From: Rotaria socialis
Taxonomy: Eukaryota; Rotifera; Eurotatoria; Philodinida; Philodinidae
Direction of reading: 5' to 3'
NCBI GenBank assembly: GCA_905331475.1
Contig: CAJNYU010001352.1
Span: forward strand, 1 to 64,000
DNA length: 64,000 bases
Position numbers and translations under genes: made by a program. Numbering within the stretch: the first letter of the stretch is position 1; every line of letters starts with the position of its first letter. Positions 21,845-34,710 of this stretch are shown piece after piece. Under the pieces are notes generated by a model that worked only from the letters and a program-made list of their open reading frames with translations, was not told the origin of the DNA and did no database searches.

Positions 21845-22283
21845 CAATTGAAATGAAAAAAACACGACTGTTGCAATAGAATTCGAAATCAATAAAGGTT
21901 TTATGATTAACTTATTTACACTTCTTAAATTACTAGAAGTGTTTGAATCAATTAAATCAATTTTACACACGAAGATAATCAGTTATATACATTGTCTACG
22001 ATGTTAAAAAAATATGATAAATTTTCGAGGCATCATAGAATATATATTTAGCAATATCTGTTTCTATTATGTTGGTGGTTTTTATAAAACTATAGAGCTT
22101 ATTCAACGATAGTCCAATAGATAAATGCTACGAGATTTGTGTTAGTAGTTCATGGAAAATAATTCTCTAGATTTGATTGCATAGATTAGATTAAAAGAAA
22201 CACAGAATACGCATACATATTTTCTCATAAATGTCTACGATAAGAAAGTCTGTATTGGTGACTTGCAAAAAAGCGGCCAAGAT
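21845..22283. other. Intergenic, downstream of the ZZ-kinase gene
   Basis: AT-rich spacer of about 440 bp. It should contain the 3' UTR of the minus-strand kinase. Nothing else was seen. Confidence 0.5.
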
Positions 22284-24548
22284 TTATTGCATCGGGCATT
22301 GAATACGTATTTCATTACTGGCATTTTTGTCGACTTTTACGCATGTAAGATTATTTGGTCCATCGAGAAACTCTGGCGGAAACTGCTTGTGAATAAATTC
22401 CGTTGCAGGATCATGAAATTTTTCATAGAATGCAACAAAGATTTTGTCTTTGTCTTCTGTAGACAATTTCATGTAACCAGGATGTTTCTTCATTACAATT
22501 TCATTAAAACCTGCACTATATATATCCAGAGTTTTTTCAATTTCTATGGCCGCTGGGCGTCTTTTCGGATTGTAGGCTGTACATCGAGCAATCAAATCGT
22601 CGAATATAGGACTTTTTTCTTGAAATATAATTTTATCGCTACGACATTGTTGAAATGTATGTCGGGTTGAAGTGAAAAGTTCATTTAATGTCAAGCCAAA
22701 TGTAAAAATATCGAGTTTCTGATCGTAACTACCTTCATAGAATTCGGGTGGCATATACGATCCACAACCGATTTGTGTATGTTGATTCAGAGGATCGACG
22801 ACTCTGGCTATTCCCATGTCACCTATTTTGGCAGTATAATTTTCATTGACAAGAATATTATCTGGTCTAATATCTCGATGAATCATCGAGTGTTCATGAA
22901 TCTTGCGCATTCCACTAGCAATATTTCTGGCCATATCTAATTTACGTCTTAGAGATATTTTCTTTCCCTTTTCTTTTATGACATTGGAAAGACTTCCCTG
23001 AGCCATGTATTCCATAACAAGTATATATTGTTTATTTTGACCCTGTTTGTATGCTGCGAATCCATATGTCTTAAGAATGTAAGCACCAGACAGTTCTGCA
23101 TAAGCGGCCAATTCTTTTAAGAAACTTTTCTCGAGTACTTCGGCGCCACTCGCTCTCGGCACAGTAATAACTTTGCATGCAACAGGACGATTTTTCGATA
23201 TCCATTTAGCTTTGAAAACAGAACCTAGACAACCAAAATTTAACATGAAATATTATAAAAGTTTCTATTTCTATAAATACTATATACCGAATGCACCGCT
23301 GCCAAGTTCGTCTCCAAGTTGAATATCTTCAGCTGGAATTTGTTGAATAGCTCGACGCGGTATAAGAATAAGTGGATGCGAAGATTTGTGTGTTTTTGTA
23401 ATAACATGATTTTCTACGCATTGTGGACATAAATCATAATTCGGACAGGTATCACATTTAAATCGCAATCCTTTGATGGATTCAGCTTTACAGCCGTCAC
23501 AGGTAATCGATTCATGCACTTCACCAGCATGCATTTTTTTAAGCTTATTAAATGTTACATCTTCGTCGCTAACCTTTTCACCAAAAAGTTCACCGGGAGA
23601 TTTAAAATGAGCGAATGCATGACCACTCTTGTGTTCTTTGGATTCTATTCGACGTTCAAAGCAGGACCCACATAAGTTCAAGTCTTTACAATTTAAACAC
23701 TTATAGCGATCACTGCTTATTGGATTAGTATCACATGCGGAACATGGCACCTTATGCTTTGGTTCATTTTCCTCACCATCAGCAGAACCTTGAAGCACTA
23801 GCTGTAGCATCCTCATAAGGACAGCATTACCAATTGCTTCACGTTCACTTGCATTTTTGTCATCGTCTAAAAAACTTAATAACTGTTCAATACATAAAAA
23901 TTACAATTATTCAAGAGCTTCTTTTTAAATGATCAGATTTTAACTTCTAAAAGTACCGAAATCCTACAGTTTCTATTACATGTTACCTGAATCATCTTTC
24001 ACATCCGAAAGAATATCTGAAGCAGATGATGAGGCAGTATTGACTTGTTGATCATTAGACTTCTTCGTTTTCTCAGAATCTATAAAGAGTTAATGTTTGA
24101 AAAAAGACTTGAAACAATATAATGATTATAGCATGTTCTTACTCGTTACTGGTTTACTTTTGGTAGGTGTCGTATCCACGTTGTAATGAAGCGTTTCACA
24201 CTCTTTCCTAGTCCCTAATTACAGTTTCATGTAAGACGCTCAAAATTTCAAAAACAAGTCAATATACCTTTAAAAATGATTCTTCCCGTACGCTCTTCTC
24301 CACCACCATCATCATTGATGGTGTATGTTTCATAGAGTATAATTGTCTTCGATGGAGCTCGAATTTTTCGTTGAGATACGATAACAAATTTTTTGCTGTC
24401 TGTCCAGCGGATTAGACAACACGGCTCATTAGGGTCATCATTGTTTTCTAAAATGATATACTGTTATCAATTTGCTGATACCATAGTATTTCAATGATAT
24501 CTTACGAGGACGCTGAGTTAATGATTCTGCAAGAAATCGGCGAAACAT
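22284..24548 (-). CDS. Protein kinase with two ZZ-type zinc fingers
   Basis: Six exons in phase (24506-24548, 24268-24447, 24143-24214, 23987-24079, 23288-23866, 22284-23224) encode 635 residues. Residues 1 to about 85 form a small module (IRWTDSKKFVIVSQRKI, then GRIIFKGTRKECE) faintly like the N-terminal modules of some BEN-domain proteins. A Ser/Asp/Lys-rich linker follows. ZZ finger 1 spans about 171-215 (CSAC, CLNC, CGSC, then His pair) and ZZ finger 2 about 252-295 (CDGC, CDTC, CPQC, H-x3-H). The kinase domain spans about 312-580: LGSGAFGSVF glycine loop, VACK with Lys340, HRDIRPDN with Asp440 and Asn445, DMG with Asp458 in place of DFG, and a PPEF activation-segment end. Catalytic residues are present, so it is probably active, of TKL/Ser-Thr type. 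ZZ fingers commonly bind protein N-termini or SUMO. The substrate is unknown. Gene structure is well supported. Confidence 0.9.
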
Positions 24549-26363
24549 ATTTGATTTTTGTTTTGTCTAAAACGTAATAGCAGTGCATATTTTAATATCA
24601 ATATTTGATGTGGACATTGACTATAATAAACCGGAATAATCATAAAAGATGTAAGAATCATACAAACAAAATGATAAACAATTTATATCTGATCATAACT
24701 TAGTATAAAAGCTGGTTACCTGTGCAATCAAGGTTTTTGCCCGCAAAGATACATTTTATTTTACACATGAGTGTTATAGATACAATAAAAAAAAGTGCAG
24801 GTGGTGTGCTAAGAAGTCTATGGAGAATCGCAGAAGATGCTTGCAAAGCTTGAAGAGTTATTAAGAAAATTTAATGTGTTTTGTACAGCATACTTGCTTC
24901 TATGAGAATTAGAAGAAGGATTGATGGATACCAAAAAAGGAGCATTTGAGTAGTAAACGGTTTTCAGACTAAAACTTCTTTTCATCGACACTGCACGAAT
25001 GTTTGGCACTTTACTATACTCTATAGTCGCTAAAGAGAAAAATGGTTACTGCTAGAGAAAAAAGAATTTTTACATACGCATTCATCTAGAATGTATTGGA
25101 TGTATGCTTTCTTTGAGAAATATGTGAAGTGTACCAGTGAAGTTTTCACTATATACTAGTCATTTACGAGAAAAATGAAAATGAATTAGAATAATGTGCA
25201 TTTTTATAGGAAAAATGATTTGAAAGTGTAGATGTAACTACGCGATTATGGCTTAATATCAATATTGGAAAGAATGAGAATCTGTTTGAAATACATGACT
25301 TTAACGCTGATCTGACAGAATTTTCTGGTGTTGAGTCTGTTGAATCAATAGCTCTGAGGGTGAAACTGAAAATATAGTCCAAATGTTAGTTGTGATAGGA
25401 AAGGTGACTTATCTAGAATCGGTTATCGATGCGAGGTGTTGAAATAAAATCGCTTCCTGTAAGTATATCGAAATACTAATTTGCAGTTGTGTTTCTATGT
25501 CTCGAGTTGTACAATGTTTCAAAGTCAATCGTTTTTCAAAGGGAAAGTTTGTTTTATTATGTAAAATGCCACTAGAGGGAAATTAGAGTGTTTGAAGAAC
25601 TTTCTCTATGAACTATGTTCGTGAAAAAAATTTAAAGAATAGAGTGGTGCTTGATATCGCATAAACATTTTGTGTAACATGGGAGAGACTGTTTGAAATG
25701 CATATCTATTCTAAATAGTAATCATACAAGAGTAGGACATATATATATGACTGATCATTCTAGATAAACCGGAAGGAATTGTTATTCAATTTTAACTTGA
25801 AAAATATTTTCCTCTTGAAATTAGTATTTATCTCACGGATCGATTTTTTTTATCAATTATGATTTCAAGAATATGAGAAACTACATTACAAAAGGGCCTT
25901 GTTATGAAAATCTCAAAGAATTAAACCTTAATTTCGTTGAAAATACAATTTTCCACTATCTTTTACGCCATGACGTTTTTATTATTTTGATGGTACACAT
26001 TTGTGCATACTATTTAAGAAGATGTCTCGCTAGTCCTCTTTTTAGACGAAACTTACTCAGTAAATATTAATATTCAACGGGATACTACAACAGTACTGAG
26101 AAAATCATTTGTTGTAATGGTGAGGCATCCCGCGTTACATTACTTACTTCCTTTTGAGTAGTATTGAAGAGGCCTGTTTATTGTTGCTGTGTAATTTATT
26201 TTTCTTTCAGATTCGAAGAAAGACATTCTTTTTTATTTTCTGGGCAGAAATGCTTTCTGTTAGTCAGTATGTGTTGTTTTTCAAAAATTCCATTTGACAC
26301 AGTAAATATTATGTTGAAAAATAACCCTTCACAGTTCTGCTTCTTCTTTGTGTAGCATATAGG
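24549..26363. other. Intergenic, upstream of the ZZ-kinase gene
   Basis: About 1.8 kb of AT-rich DNA with only short, unrelated ORFs on both strands. The kinase promoter should lie at its left edge. No motif was identified. Confidence 0.5.
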
Positions 26364-26371
26364 GGCTCGTC

Positions 26372-26574
26372 TAGAGGTGACGGGTTAGCATTAAAAGTGA
26401 AAATAATGCATTGATTTATTTCTCAAGGAAAATTGATTAATATAAATCTTTAGAATTAAGAGTAGTATCGGTGTTAGGAATGAGAAATTAGTGAATAAAT
26501 CCGCCTTAAGTATTTTCTTTACCATAATACACCAATGCATTATTTTCATTTTTAATGCTTTCCTGACATCTCTA
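26372..26574. mobile_element. hAT-like MITE with perfect 8-bp target duplication
   Basis: A 203-bp element begins TAGAGGTGAC and ends with the inverse of TAGAGATGTC. The inverted repeats run for about 44 bp and share AGCATTAAAA and GAAAATAATGCATTG. It is flanked exactly by GGCTCGTC (26364-26371 and 26575-26582). The 8-bp duplication and TAGRG terminus are characteristic of hAT elements. The AT-rich centre carries no ORF. Confidence 0.9.
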
Positions 26575-26582
26575 GGCTCGTC

Positions 26583-28202
26583 TTACATGTGATTTTTACG
26601 GCGTAAATATTTCTTTGTATTGACAGCAAAAAAAATAAAAACTTATCAACATCGCACAATTCTCAGAAAAAAACTGCGTAGAAAGGCGAGATGATTAAGC
26701 AATCACAATGGCTTCCTCTAGAAATTGTGTTTCAAATTTATTGACATTAAAAGCACAGCAGAAATCCAGTGGAGTCCAAATGAAACAACTAGACAGCGCA
26801 TCGTTAACGTGCGACTTTATGACTAGCTCTTTTTTCTATCGGGTAATACATAGATTTATCCAAAAGGTAGATAAAAATATTCGCCTTTATCAACGATTTT
26901 ATTGCACACATCACGACACTTTTAACCTGCTTATGCTTCGAATGTTCTATAGAATATAATTGTGATGATTTGTGTTAGACGGATTATTAATGTAACTGTA
27001 CTACATTTGATTATCTTCTTTCATATCACAATAACGAAAACACTACAGCATATGATAAGGAGAGATGACAAGAGAACGCTAAGAATCATGCATGAATAGT
27101 CGATTCAACTGGGAAACTAGCGTAGATAGTGAAACTTAATAGGCAGAACTTGGAATGACTAACTGAATGTGATAGTAAATTTGTTAATTCATACTAATTA
27201 GAGTCAAGACCATCAACCAATGTGTTTTTCAACATTGGAATTCTACGAATACTATCCTGAATAACGTGAATACTATTTATCCATCTATCAATCATACGAA
27301 CGTTCAACATAATCATCAAGGAGAAAAACAAAAAGTAATATATCTGTTAGTCAGCTCAACATTTATCACCCACATTAGTGATACAACATCATGTACTTTT
27401 AAGAGTTACAGAACATGAGGAGAACTAAATTATATCAAACCTATAATATTATCTTCCTGGAAAAAAACTCTAAAAGACAACCACACTAACGTGTCACTAG
27501 TGTTTTTTAAATATGAGTTTGGATATCTATCATGCATAATGTATTTCTAAATACTGACCATATCATGAGTTTCAATTAAAGGTGAACAACGACATCAACT
27601 TGTCTATAACTGTTCGAGATCATTTTGAACAGATGGATGATTTCAAAGTCATTTAACCAGTCCTCCCACGAAAACAAAGTTGTATGATACAGCTTTTCTA
27701 TGCAAAATTTTATAACAAACGCTATTTTGGCACGTTAACCCACCGTTGTCTCCCTCTCTAACGCAGCCAAACGCATGGTTTTACCTATAGAATGATTTAA
27801 ATGCATTCTTTCTTTTATCGGCAACGGGATTTTTCTTGTGGACACTATAATACCGATTTTAATGTATTATTTTTAACTGGAAAAGGCTTACGTAAAAGTC
27901 GAGTGCTCTCCATTTTCCTTCTGATAACTGAAATATTAATAGTTAGTTTCTATTTAAAAATTTTCGTCAGCATTTCATCAAATGAAAAATTCATAATCAA
28001 TATTGTGTAAATACTAGGATTGATTCTTTTATTTTAAAATAAAATTATCAACCCCAAAAAGTTGACTTTAAAAATATTGTAGTATAGAAATATTTTAATT
28101 TATTTTAAATGAAAACTTTCGTAACTTATATTAACTTTGAGTTTGAATTGAATAAATCAAAAATGTATCCTTCAATTCAACATATATATATATATATATG
28201 TC
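26583..28202. other. Intergenic, no gene seen
   Basis: About 1.6 kb, AT-rich, without a supported gene. It ends in a short TA microsatellite (about 28181-28199). Confidence 0.5.
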
Positions 28203-28323
28203 GTAGGATAGATTATAATCCAGTTCAGGTTAAAATAATTTTGATTTGAACTAGTTCAGTTTAAAATTTTCTTTGTTGAAATCGAAGTTATTTTAATCTG
28301 AGCTGAATTTCAATCTGCCCTAC
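28203..28323. mobile_element. Short inverted-repeat (MITE-like) element
   Basis: The left arm (GTAGGATAGATT, then CAGTTCAGGTTAAAATAA) is an imperfect inverse of the right arm (GTAGGGCAGATT, then CAGCTCAGATTAAAATAA on the minus strand). Total length is about 120 bp with a loop of about 30 bp. It sits directly beside the TA microsatellite. No clear target duplication. Confidence 0.55.
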
Positions 28324-28599
28324 AGCATACATATACATAGACATTCATTTTTATATTAATAATAGTAACTTTGAATGAAAATATTCAATAATAAAAATAC
28401 ATTAAAAATCAACTCGTTTCTGTTCTCCAAAAATGCGTTCAATCGCAGATTTCAGTGAAATTGTTTTCGTGAGTTGTAGCACGGACAAAGTCGCAATGAT
28501 GATTGCTAGATATAAACACATTCACCCTTTTTCTGGTATGGTTAGTGAGATCTTCATTAATTACTGTTTAACTAATTAATTAACTAATTTTAATTAATA

Positions 28600-30850
28600 G
28601 CTAAGTAAAAGAGAAAATAGTTTTACGAAAATTCATGCCGAAAGAATTTATGCAGAAAACTTACCCCCTAGTAAAGAATTAGACTCAAAGGAAAGGTGTA
28701 TGTTCTTTTTCCGCTGATATAGCCCAAATGCAAATATTTATAAATTATGGTAGAAGAGCATGTAAAAATCGAGTAACGTTCTTCGCAGCAGTCTTATACT
28801 CATTATTTTCTTATCTACATTTTACTGCCCTTCTACCACAATTTATATCCACTACGCGCTCTAAGAATGGCGATATTACTCATCTCACAATCAGAAAAGC
28901 CGAAAAACTATCTATTAAACTACAAAAACGTAAATGCGATCTAGAATTCATTAGATTATGTATAATTTACAAACTGACACCATCGTTCGTAAAGATCTCA
29001 CTCTGGAACAAGAGGTTAAAAGCATCCAACGAATATAAATCGTTGCAGCAATTTTACCTTCAACAAGAATATAAAAGTCGTTTTAAAGATTACCTCAAAC
29101 ATGAGAAAGAATTAAAAGCACTAGTTGATAGTCTTAAATTAATTATGAACAGTCATGAAATTGATCAACTACAGAAATATTTATATTTTAAATATCTAAG
29201 AAAACAAAAGAAAGAACAGTAACAACACATGGCAAAAAACTACGAATACTTAATAAAGAACCAGCGGGTCAGGATTACCAATCTCTTAAAACAAAACGCA
29301 TACATAATATCTCCTCTTACGTTCTCACACCAGCTGAAGAACGCATCTCATGTCGAGGATGGGAATTCTGCATAGAAAACAAAATTAATAATTTTATTGA
29401 ATTTAAAACCAATATTGAACTAAACATGAAGAAAATTGAACATTCATGTCATCGTAATGCCTTCAGTACTATATGCTGTAAGATATTTAATGCTTCTGAT
29501 ATACTTATGAAATTAGCAAAGAAGAAGAATATTAGAAATATAAGCGATGAAGAATTTAAAGCTATAAAATCGTTAAAGGCCAATACGAATATCATAATAT
29601 GTCGTGCCGGCAAAGGAAACTACATAGCCATTCTTGATAAGCAAGATTACATAAATAAAGCCGAAGAAATCTTAAAACTAAAACAATTCCGGCATACTGA
29701 AAAATCATTACTAAATGAAAAAGAAAAATCAATGAATAGCTATATCTCTAAATTATTGAAAGACAAAATAGTTGACAAACATCTATACTGGAGAATTCAT
29801 TCGACATCTTCTTCGCTTGCTACCATGTCATGGCCAACCTAAGGCCCATAAAGTCAACTACCCTCTTAGACCAATCATTTCTTCAATTGGCTCATATAAT
29901 CACGAATTATCTAAATACCTTGCTGAAATAATTAAATCTAATCGTACTTCTTCTCCTCCTTCATATATCCGTGATTCATTCAAATTTGTTAAGAAAATAT
30001 GTAAAATTAATGATAGTAAAGATCAAGTAATGATAAGCTTCGACGTCGATAGTCTGTATACCAACGTCCCGGTAAATGAAGCAATTAATATAACACTTGA
30101 TATGCTGTATAAAAGATCAGTTCCGCCATCTATACCTTTTAACCGTTCTCAACTAAAACAAGTGCTAGAGCTAGCTGTATGCAATACTCCTTTTCGATTC
30201 CTACAAAAAGCTTATATACAATGCGATGGTGTGGCCATGGGTGCACCATTGGGACCTATATTAACAGATATATTCATTACTAATTTAGAAACTAAATTAA
30301 ACAAATTCTCAACTAATAAGCCTCCACTATGGATACGATATGTCGATGATATATTCTGCTTATTCACTAAAAAGCAAGGCATAGATGATTTTCTAGAAAG
30401 AATAAATAAATGACATAAAAACATCAGATTCACTAAAGAAGAAGAAATTGATGAAAAATTAGCCTTCTTATATGTTCTCGTTATTCATGATAATACTACT
30501 AATAAATACGTCACAACCGTTTATAGGAAACCAACTAATACTAAATTATATCTCTTACATGATAGTAATCAATATCGGAAATACAAATTAGGACTAATTC
30601 GTAGTTTAGTAATTTGCATTTTACTCATATGCTCAGCTAGTACTCATAAAGACAATGAATTAACACTAATGAAACATACTTTAAAAACAAATGGTTACCC
30701 AGATCACTGAATTAGAAGAGGAATACGCGAAGGAGAAGTAATCGTAAACAAGATAATAAATAAGAACAACAATCAACACCAGAATCCTCAAACTAAACAA
30801 AATATTTACTTTACACTAACATATTACGGAATAGAATCAACGACGTTCCC
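28600..30850 (+). mobile_element. Penelope-like retroelement, degraded and 3'-truncated
   Basis: The coding region of a Penelope-like element runs across this span in shifting frames (see the pseudogene entry). It stops being recognisable just after the YYGIES motif near 30835, before any GIY-YIG endonuclease would begin. Endonuclease-lacking relatives (the Athena group) are known from bdelloid rotifers. A 9-bp hairpin (GGTTGAATC stem) at about 30859-30889 follows the end of homology. No terminal repeats were recognised, so the borders are approximate. Confidence 0.8.
28728..30845 (+). pseudogene. Penelope-like reverse transcriptase, inactivated
   Basis: Conserved blocks occur in family order. 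An N-terminal Lys-rich region lies at 28728-29222. Then come ICRAGKGNYIAILDKQDY (about 29600-29655), a GQPKAHK block with PLRPIISSIGS (about 29830-29895), the catalytic SFDVDSLYTNVP (about 30038), DGVAMGAPLGP (about 30223) and YVDDIF (about 30340), then FLYV, VYRKPTNTKLYL and ILLICSASTH. The aspartates of both catalytic motifs are intact, but the frame changes at about 29222-29240 and 29790-29840, and TGA stops interrupt at 30411 and about 30708. It cannot make a full protein as it stands. YVDD, together with the KADKGN-like and GLPKxHK-like blocks, is diagnostic of Penelope-like rather than LINE or LTR reverse transcriptases. Confidence 0.88.
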
Positions 30851-31033
30851 TCGTCAGTGGGTTGAATCAATTTATAACTGGATTCAACCAGTTTTAACTC
30901 CAACAGTGGTTTATAGAGTCGTCGTTTTCTTTATTTTAGCTAATCTCATTGAAAACTGTTGAATACTAGCCATAAAAATTAGTAGTTTTGATTTAATTTT
31001 GAAAATGTAAAAACAATCTTTCTCAGTTATAAC

Positions 31034-32129
31034 TAGGAATGCAACCGTGACGAAGGCACACCGGTCCACCGTCACCGTTTCACCGCCACTGTTCCCACCG
31101 GTTGTTACGGTGCACCGCCACCGGTCTCCACCGATCTTCATTGAGCTCTCACCCTATTTGATTATGATCATAGATGGGCTCTGACAAAAAATTTCGATGA
31201 CACATTATGTGAACAAATAGAATACCTATAGATGTAGAATCAATGATATTTTTGCGCAATAGTCAATGTATCTATATTTTCGATCACAGAAATCCGTTTC
31301 AATGAATTCAGTTTATGTTTATTACCTTCCAAGTAAAGAAATATCTTGAAAGACAATATAATTTATGTTACCTTTACTTTTATATAGTATACGTCATCGA
31401 CTAATGCAAATATTACTTAATGGAAGATGAGTTTTCGAATTAAGTGTCTTTCAAATAAAAAAACGTAATTACAGCTCAAATTTTCCGAGAGAATATTTTA
31501 ACTATGGGCCTTTAAGCTGTCACTCTTTTAATAAATAAGACAATTTTAAATGAATTTTACGAAGTCGCTCGAATACTTGTCGATTCATAGAATCTAATAG
31601 TTTGGATTTGGAAAACGAATCAAGTTAAAACTCCATTATTCAATCCTTCTTTCTGCGTATCCAAACTAGCAAGATTAATTGAATGATAAAACTAAACCTT
31701 TTAGTAGTAAAACTCAAATAAAAATTGAAACATTGAATGTGTATATCTTGATTGATGAACAGAACTACTTGATATTGACTTGAAATTTTTACAGAAAATG
31801 AATATGAAATGAATACCTTGAAAGTAGAGGATAGAGGACGATTATTTAGGTTCTTACTGATAATTTCAAGATATACTCGGTGAAATCTAAAATTAAACGA
31901 TAGCTTTATTATTCTATGCAATGTTGAGAGGTACTCGTACCACCACCTACCACAAAATTAGAGACCACGATAAATGGTTGTAAATCATTATTTTTCAATA
32001 AAAGCTGGAAAAGATAACCAGTGACGGTGATTCGTAACAACTGGTGAGACCGGTGACGGTGCACCGTAACAACCGGTGGGAACGGTCACGGTGAAACCGG
32101 TGACGAATACCGTCACCGTTGCACACCTA
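31034..32129. mobile_element. 1.1-kb element with GC-rich terminal inverted repeats
   Basis: Terminal inverted repeats of about 105 bp (31036 to about 31140 and about 32015-32127) are rich in CACCGTCACCGG and CCACCGGTTGTTACGGTGCA words. They read GGAATGCAACCGTGAC at the left end and, inverted, GGTGTGCAACGGTGAC at the right. TA lies outside each end. The interior of about 870 bp is AT-rich with no coding frame, so the copy is non-autonomous. Each arm is itself built of short repeated CACCGG/GGTGACGG words. Confidence 0.75.
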
Positions 32130-32800
32130 TGGATGAGATTGGCCCAAGGAGGGATGCATATTTTTTCACTATACTCTTCAACTTTCATATCCAATCGTAT
32201 TTCGAAAAATTAGGTTTCTTCGTATCTTTTGTGACAACGATTCTATAGAAGATATATGTCACTCAAAATATATTGATCAGTTTATTTTAATAACATAAAC
32301 AAAATGCTACACCTTAGATAAGCAAAGGTTAATTGTTACGGCAGCGACACATGTTCACCCAATGAATGAAAATTGTCACTTGCAATCATGTACATGTTTT
32401 ACAATGATGTTGATTTTAACCTATAGAAAAGAAGGCCGTCCCATTAAACGACTAGATATTACTGATCGTAGCAATTGGAAAGTTATACAGCACCTGTTAA
32501 ATGTTTTAGAACTGGGTGATATTGGTAAATGTGCACGTTTTCATTCATGTAATAAGGTTCGAATTATAGTTTACAATTCAATTAGTATGTAGTAAATCTT
32601 CGCTATGACAAATATTATGATCGATGTTTCTTTCTTGTATCAACTGAATGTATATTTATACCTAATGATCACACAATCACATCTATTTAGCAGCTCCAGT
32701 AGACATCATATTTAGTGAATTTCACGACCACCTACTCAAGTGCGTTCTCACGTTTCTCGAAAACTAATCAATTGCTGGAAGTCAACTTTTTAAATACTAA
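32130..32800. other. Intergenic, no gene seen
   Basis: AT-rich. A 76-residue ORF at 32362-32592 has no motif, no splice partner and no signals around it. Confidence 0.45.
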
Positions 32801-32809
32801 GGGTGTACA

Positions 32810-34710
32810 TGTGTGGTTTACTGTAGGTCAATAGAAGAGGTAAACCCAAGGAGAAACAAGCGAACTTCGGTACTTCCGAAGTAAAAGAAGTACAGAAAGA
32901 CATGATGAGAGTTGTATAGGTACATGAATATGCATAGAAATTTTTTCAAATTTAATTGAAAGAAAAAATTTAATCATAACTATAAAGCATTAAAAACGAT
33001 TGCTATTTTCTTTGCGGTTTGATTGAATCACTCGAGAGAGTCGATCATTTGACAAACGCGTGTTTTTATCAGTTAATAACCAGCAAGCTAGTGGTGACGG
33101 AGTCATTATACCTGGGTCGACTCAAACTAGGATACATAAAGGCTGGAGTAGACGCGAGTCTAACATAGATTTAGGCAAACTTCAAATAGGGCACACCAAG
33201 GACTTGATAGGGTCAACAAAGTATAAAAATTTTCTACTAATACTTATTTTCATAGTTTTTCGGCCAATGGCATACTCTAAGCTTTTCAGTCCATATTTCA
33301 GCTAGTTCTAACTTTTGTTCAATGATATTTTTTTTTTGAGTTTCATTGGTATGTAATTAGATTGACGTCGAATTGTTTCTTCTTAGCATAGAACAGTTGA
33401 ATTTCTTTTCTCAATATTCTATTTAGAATAGTTTTTGAATTTTATCCCTGTCACAAAAGCCAGATAAATTGTAGAGGTCAATCGCAGTTTGCTCGAAAAA
33501 TTGCCTGCTAATGACTGTAATAGAGCCGGTTAATGGATCAGTAAAATCATTGGTTTTTGTCGGTTTTCACTACATTACTAAATATTTGAAACAATTACTC
33601 CTTTCCTGTCACGATACCAGATAACAAAATCAGACTTTATCTTTCTTTCACAATAAAGCACGAAGCCCAATAGTTTTCATGAAAGTTCATCTTCTAGAGT
33701 TTAATTCTATTTAACAATTCAAATGATACTAAAACTGAGTCAGGCTTATGAACAGAAATGTCAGAGTTAAAGTCAATGAAAATCTCAGTATCAACTTGAT
33801 GAAGCACCTACACTGAATTTATTTTAAAAAATCCAGCTAGAACACTTTTTTTTAGCCATGGAACAATCAATTTCTTGTTTGACTATTTTTTCTAATGCTT
33901 CTTTCAATAACACTTTTCAGTTAATTGGTTAGTTTCTGTGTTCTTGGGTGCAATCATACATTAGATACTTATCACGCTTATAAACAATCAAAATATAGCC
34001 AGAAAATCGACAACTATCATCATTGTAAAAAAAATACTTTTCAATTGGTTCACATTCATAAATAAAAAATTACGGCTGAAATCAGATTGAAATGAATTAA
34101 GCAATTTTTTATACTAATGAGGTTTTAATCAATTTTCAAAGCATTTTTATCAAAAAGAACGTTAAAAAAATCGAAATTTCATGGATTACACAATCCACAC
34201 TGACTATATTCGATTAAGACTTCATAAAAACGAGAGTGTAGCTGGTGCAAACTACGTTAAAACTTTACATTAGTCATAGAGAAAAAAATTAAAGTCTTAT
34301 GATAAAAATCAAATTTGAATCCTTTATTTTTACATGGACAGGCACAATTTTCCAAAAAAAAGTGAGTTTATCCTAGACTGGAATCATTCCGCCGTCTCTG
34401 TATTGGTGTGCTCAGAAGTTATTTAAAATAATTATTAAAAGTGGACATCATAGCACTAGTGTACTGTGTGATTGTAATTTTTGATCACGATCACGATCAC
34501 AAGCAAAAGACATTTCTTACTCACGGTCCCAATCACGTAGTACACTACAATACATAGCACTAGTACTACTATAAAGTAAAAGTAAAAAAATTAATTTAGT
34601 ACACTTTTGAAGTACCAAGAAGTACAAAGAAACACTAAAAGTACGAAGAAGTACATGAAGTACAGAAGTTCACTTGTTCCCCATTGGGTAAACCCCACGC
34701 CCTGCTTTCG
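32810..34710. repeat. Widely spaced inverted-repeat pair, possible old TIR element
   Basis: About 32840-32895 (GGTAAACCCAAGGAG, then AACAAGCGAACTTC) matches the inverse of about 34625-34695 (GGGTTTACCCAATGGGG, then AACAAGTGAACTTC). Both carry repeated GTACTTC words. The 1.7 kb between them is AT-rich, without ORFs. No target duplication was found, so this may be a decayed transposon or two separate insertions of one repeat. Confidence 0.35.
34475..34500. repeat. GATCAC hexanucleotide run
   Basis: Three to four consecutive GATCAC units inside the spacer of the widely spaced inverted-repeat pair. Confidence 0.6.

Noticed and set aside
25164..25382. Ser/Phe-rich minus-strand ORF upstream of the kinase
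   Set aside because: Low-complexity translation of AT-rich DNA without any supporting signal.
30859..30889. Hairpin GGTTGAATC...GATTCAACC after the retroelement, considered as a ribozyme or terminator
   Set aside because: Only a 9-bp stem. The conserved hammerhead core that some Penelope-like elements carry was not found nearby.
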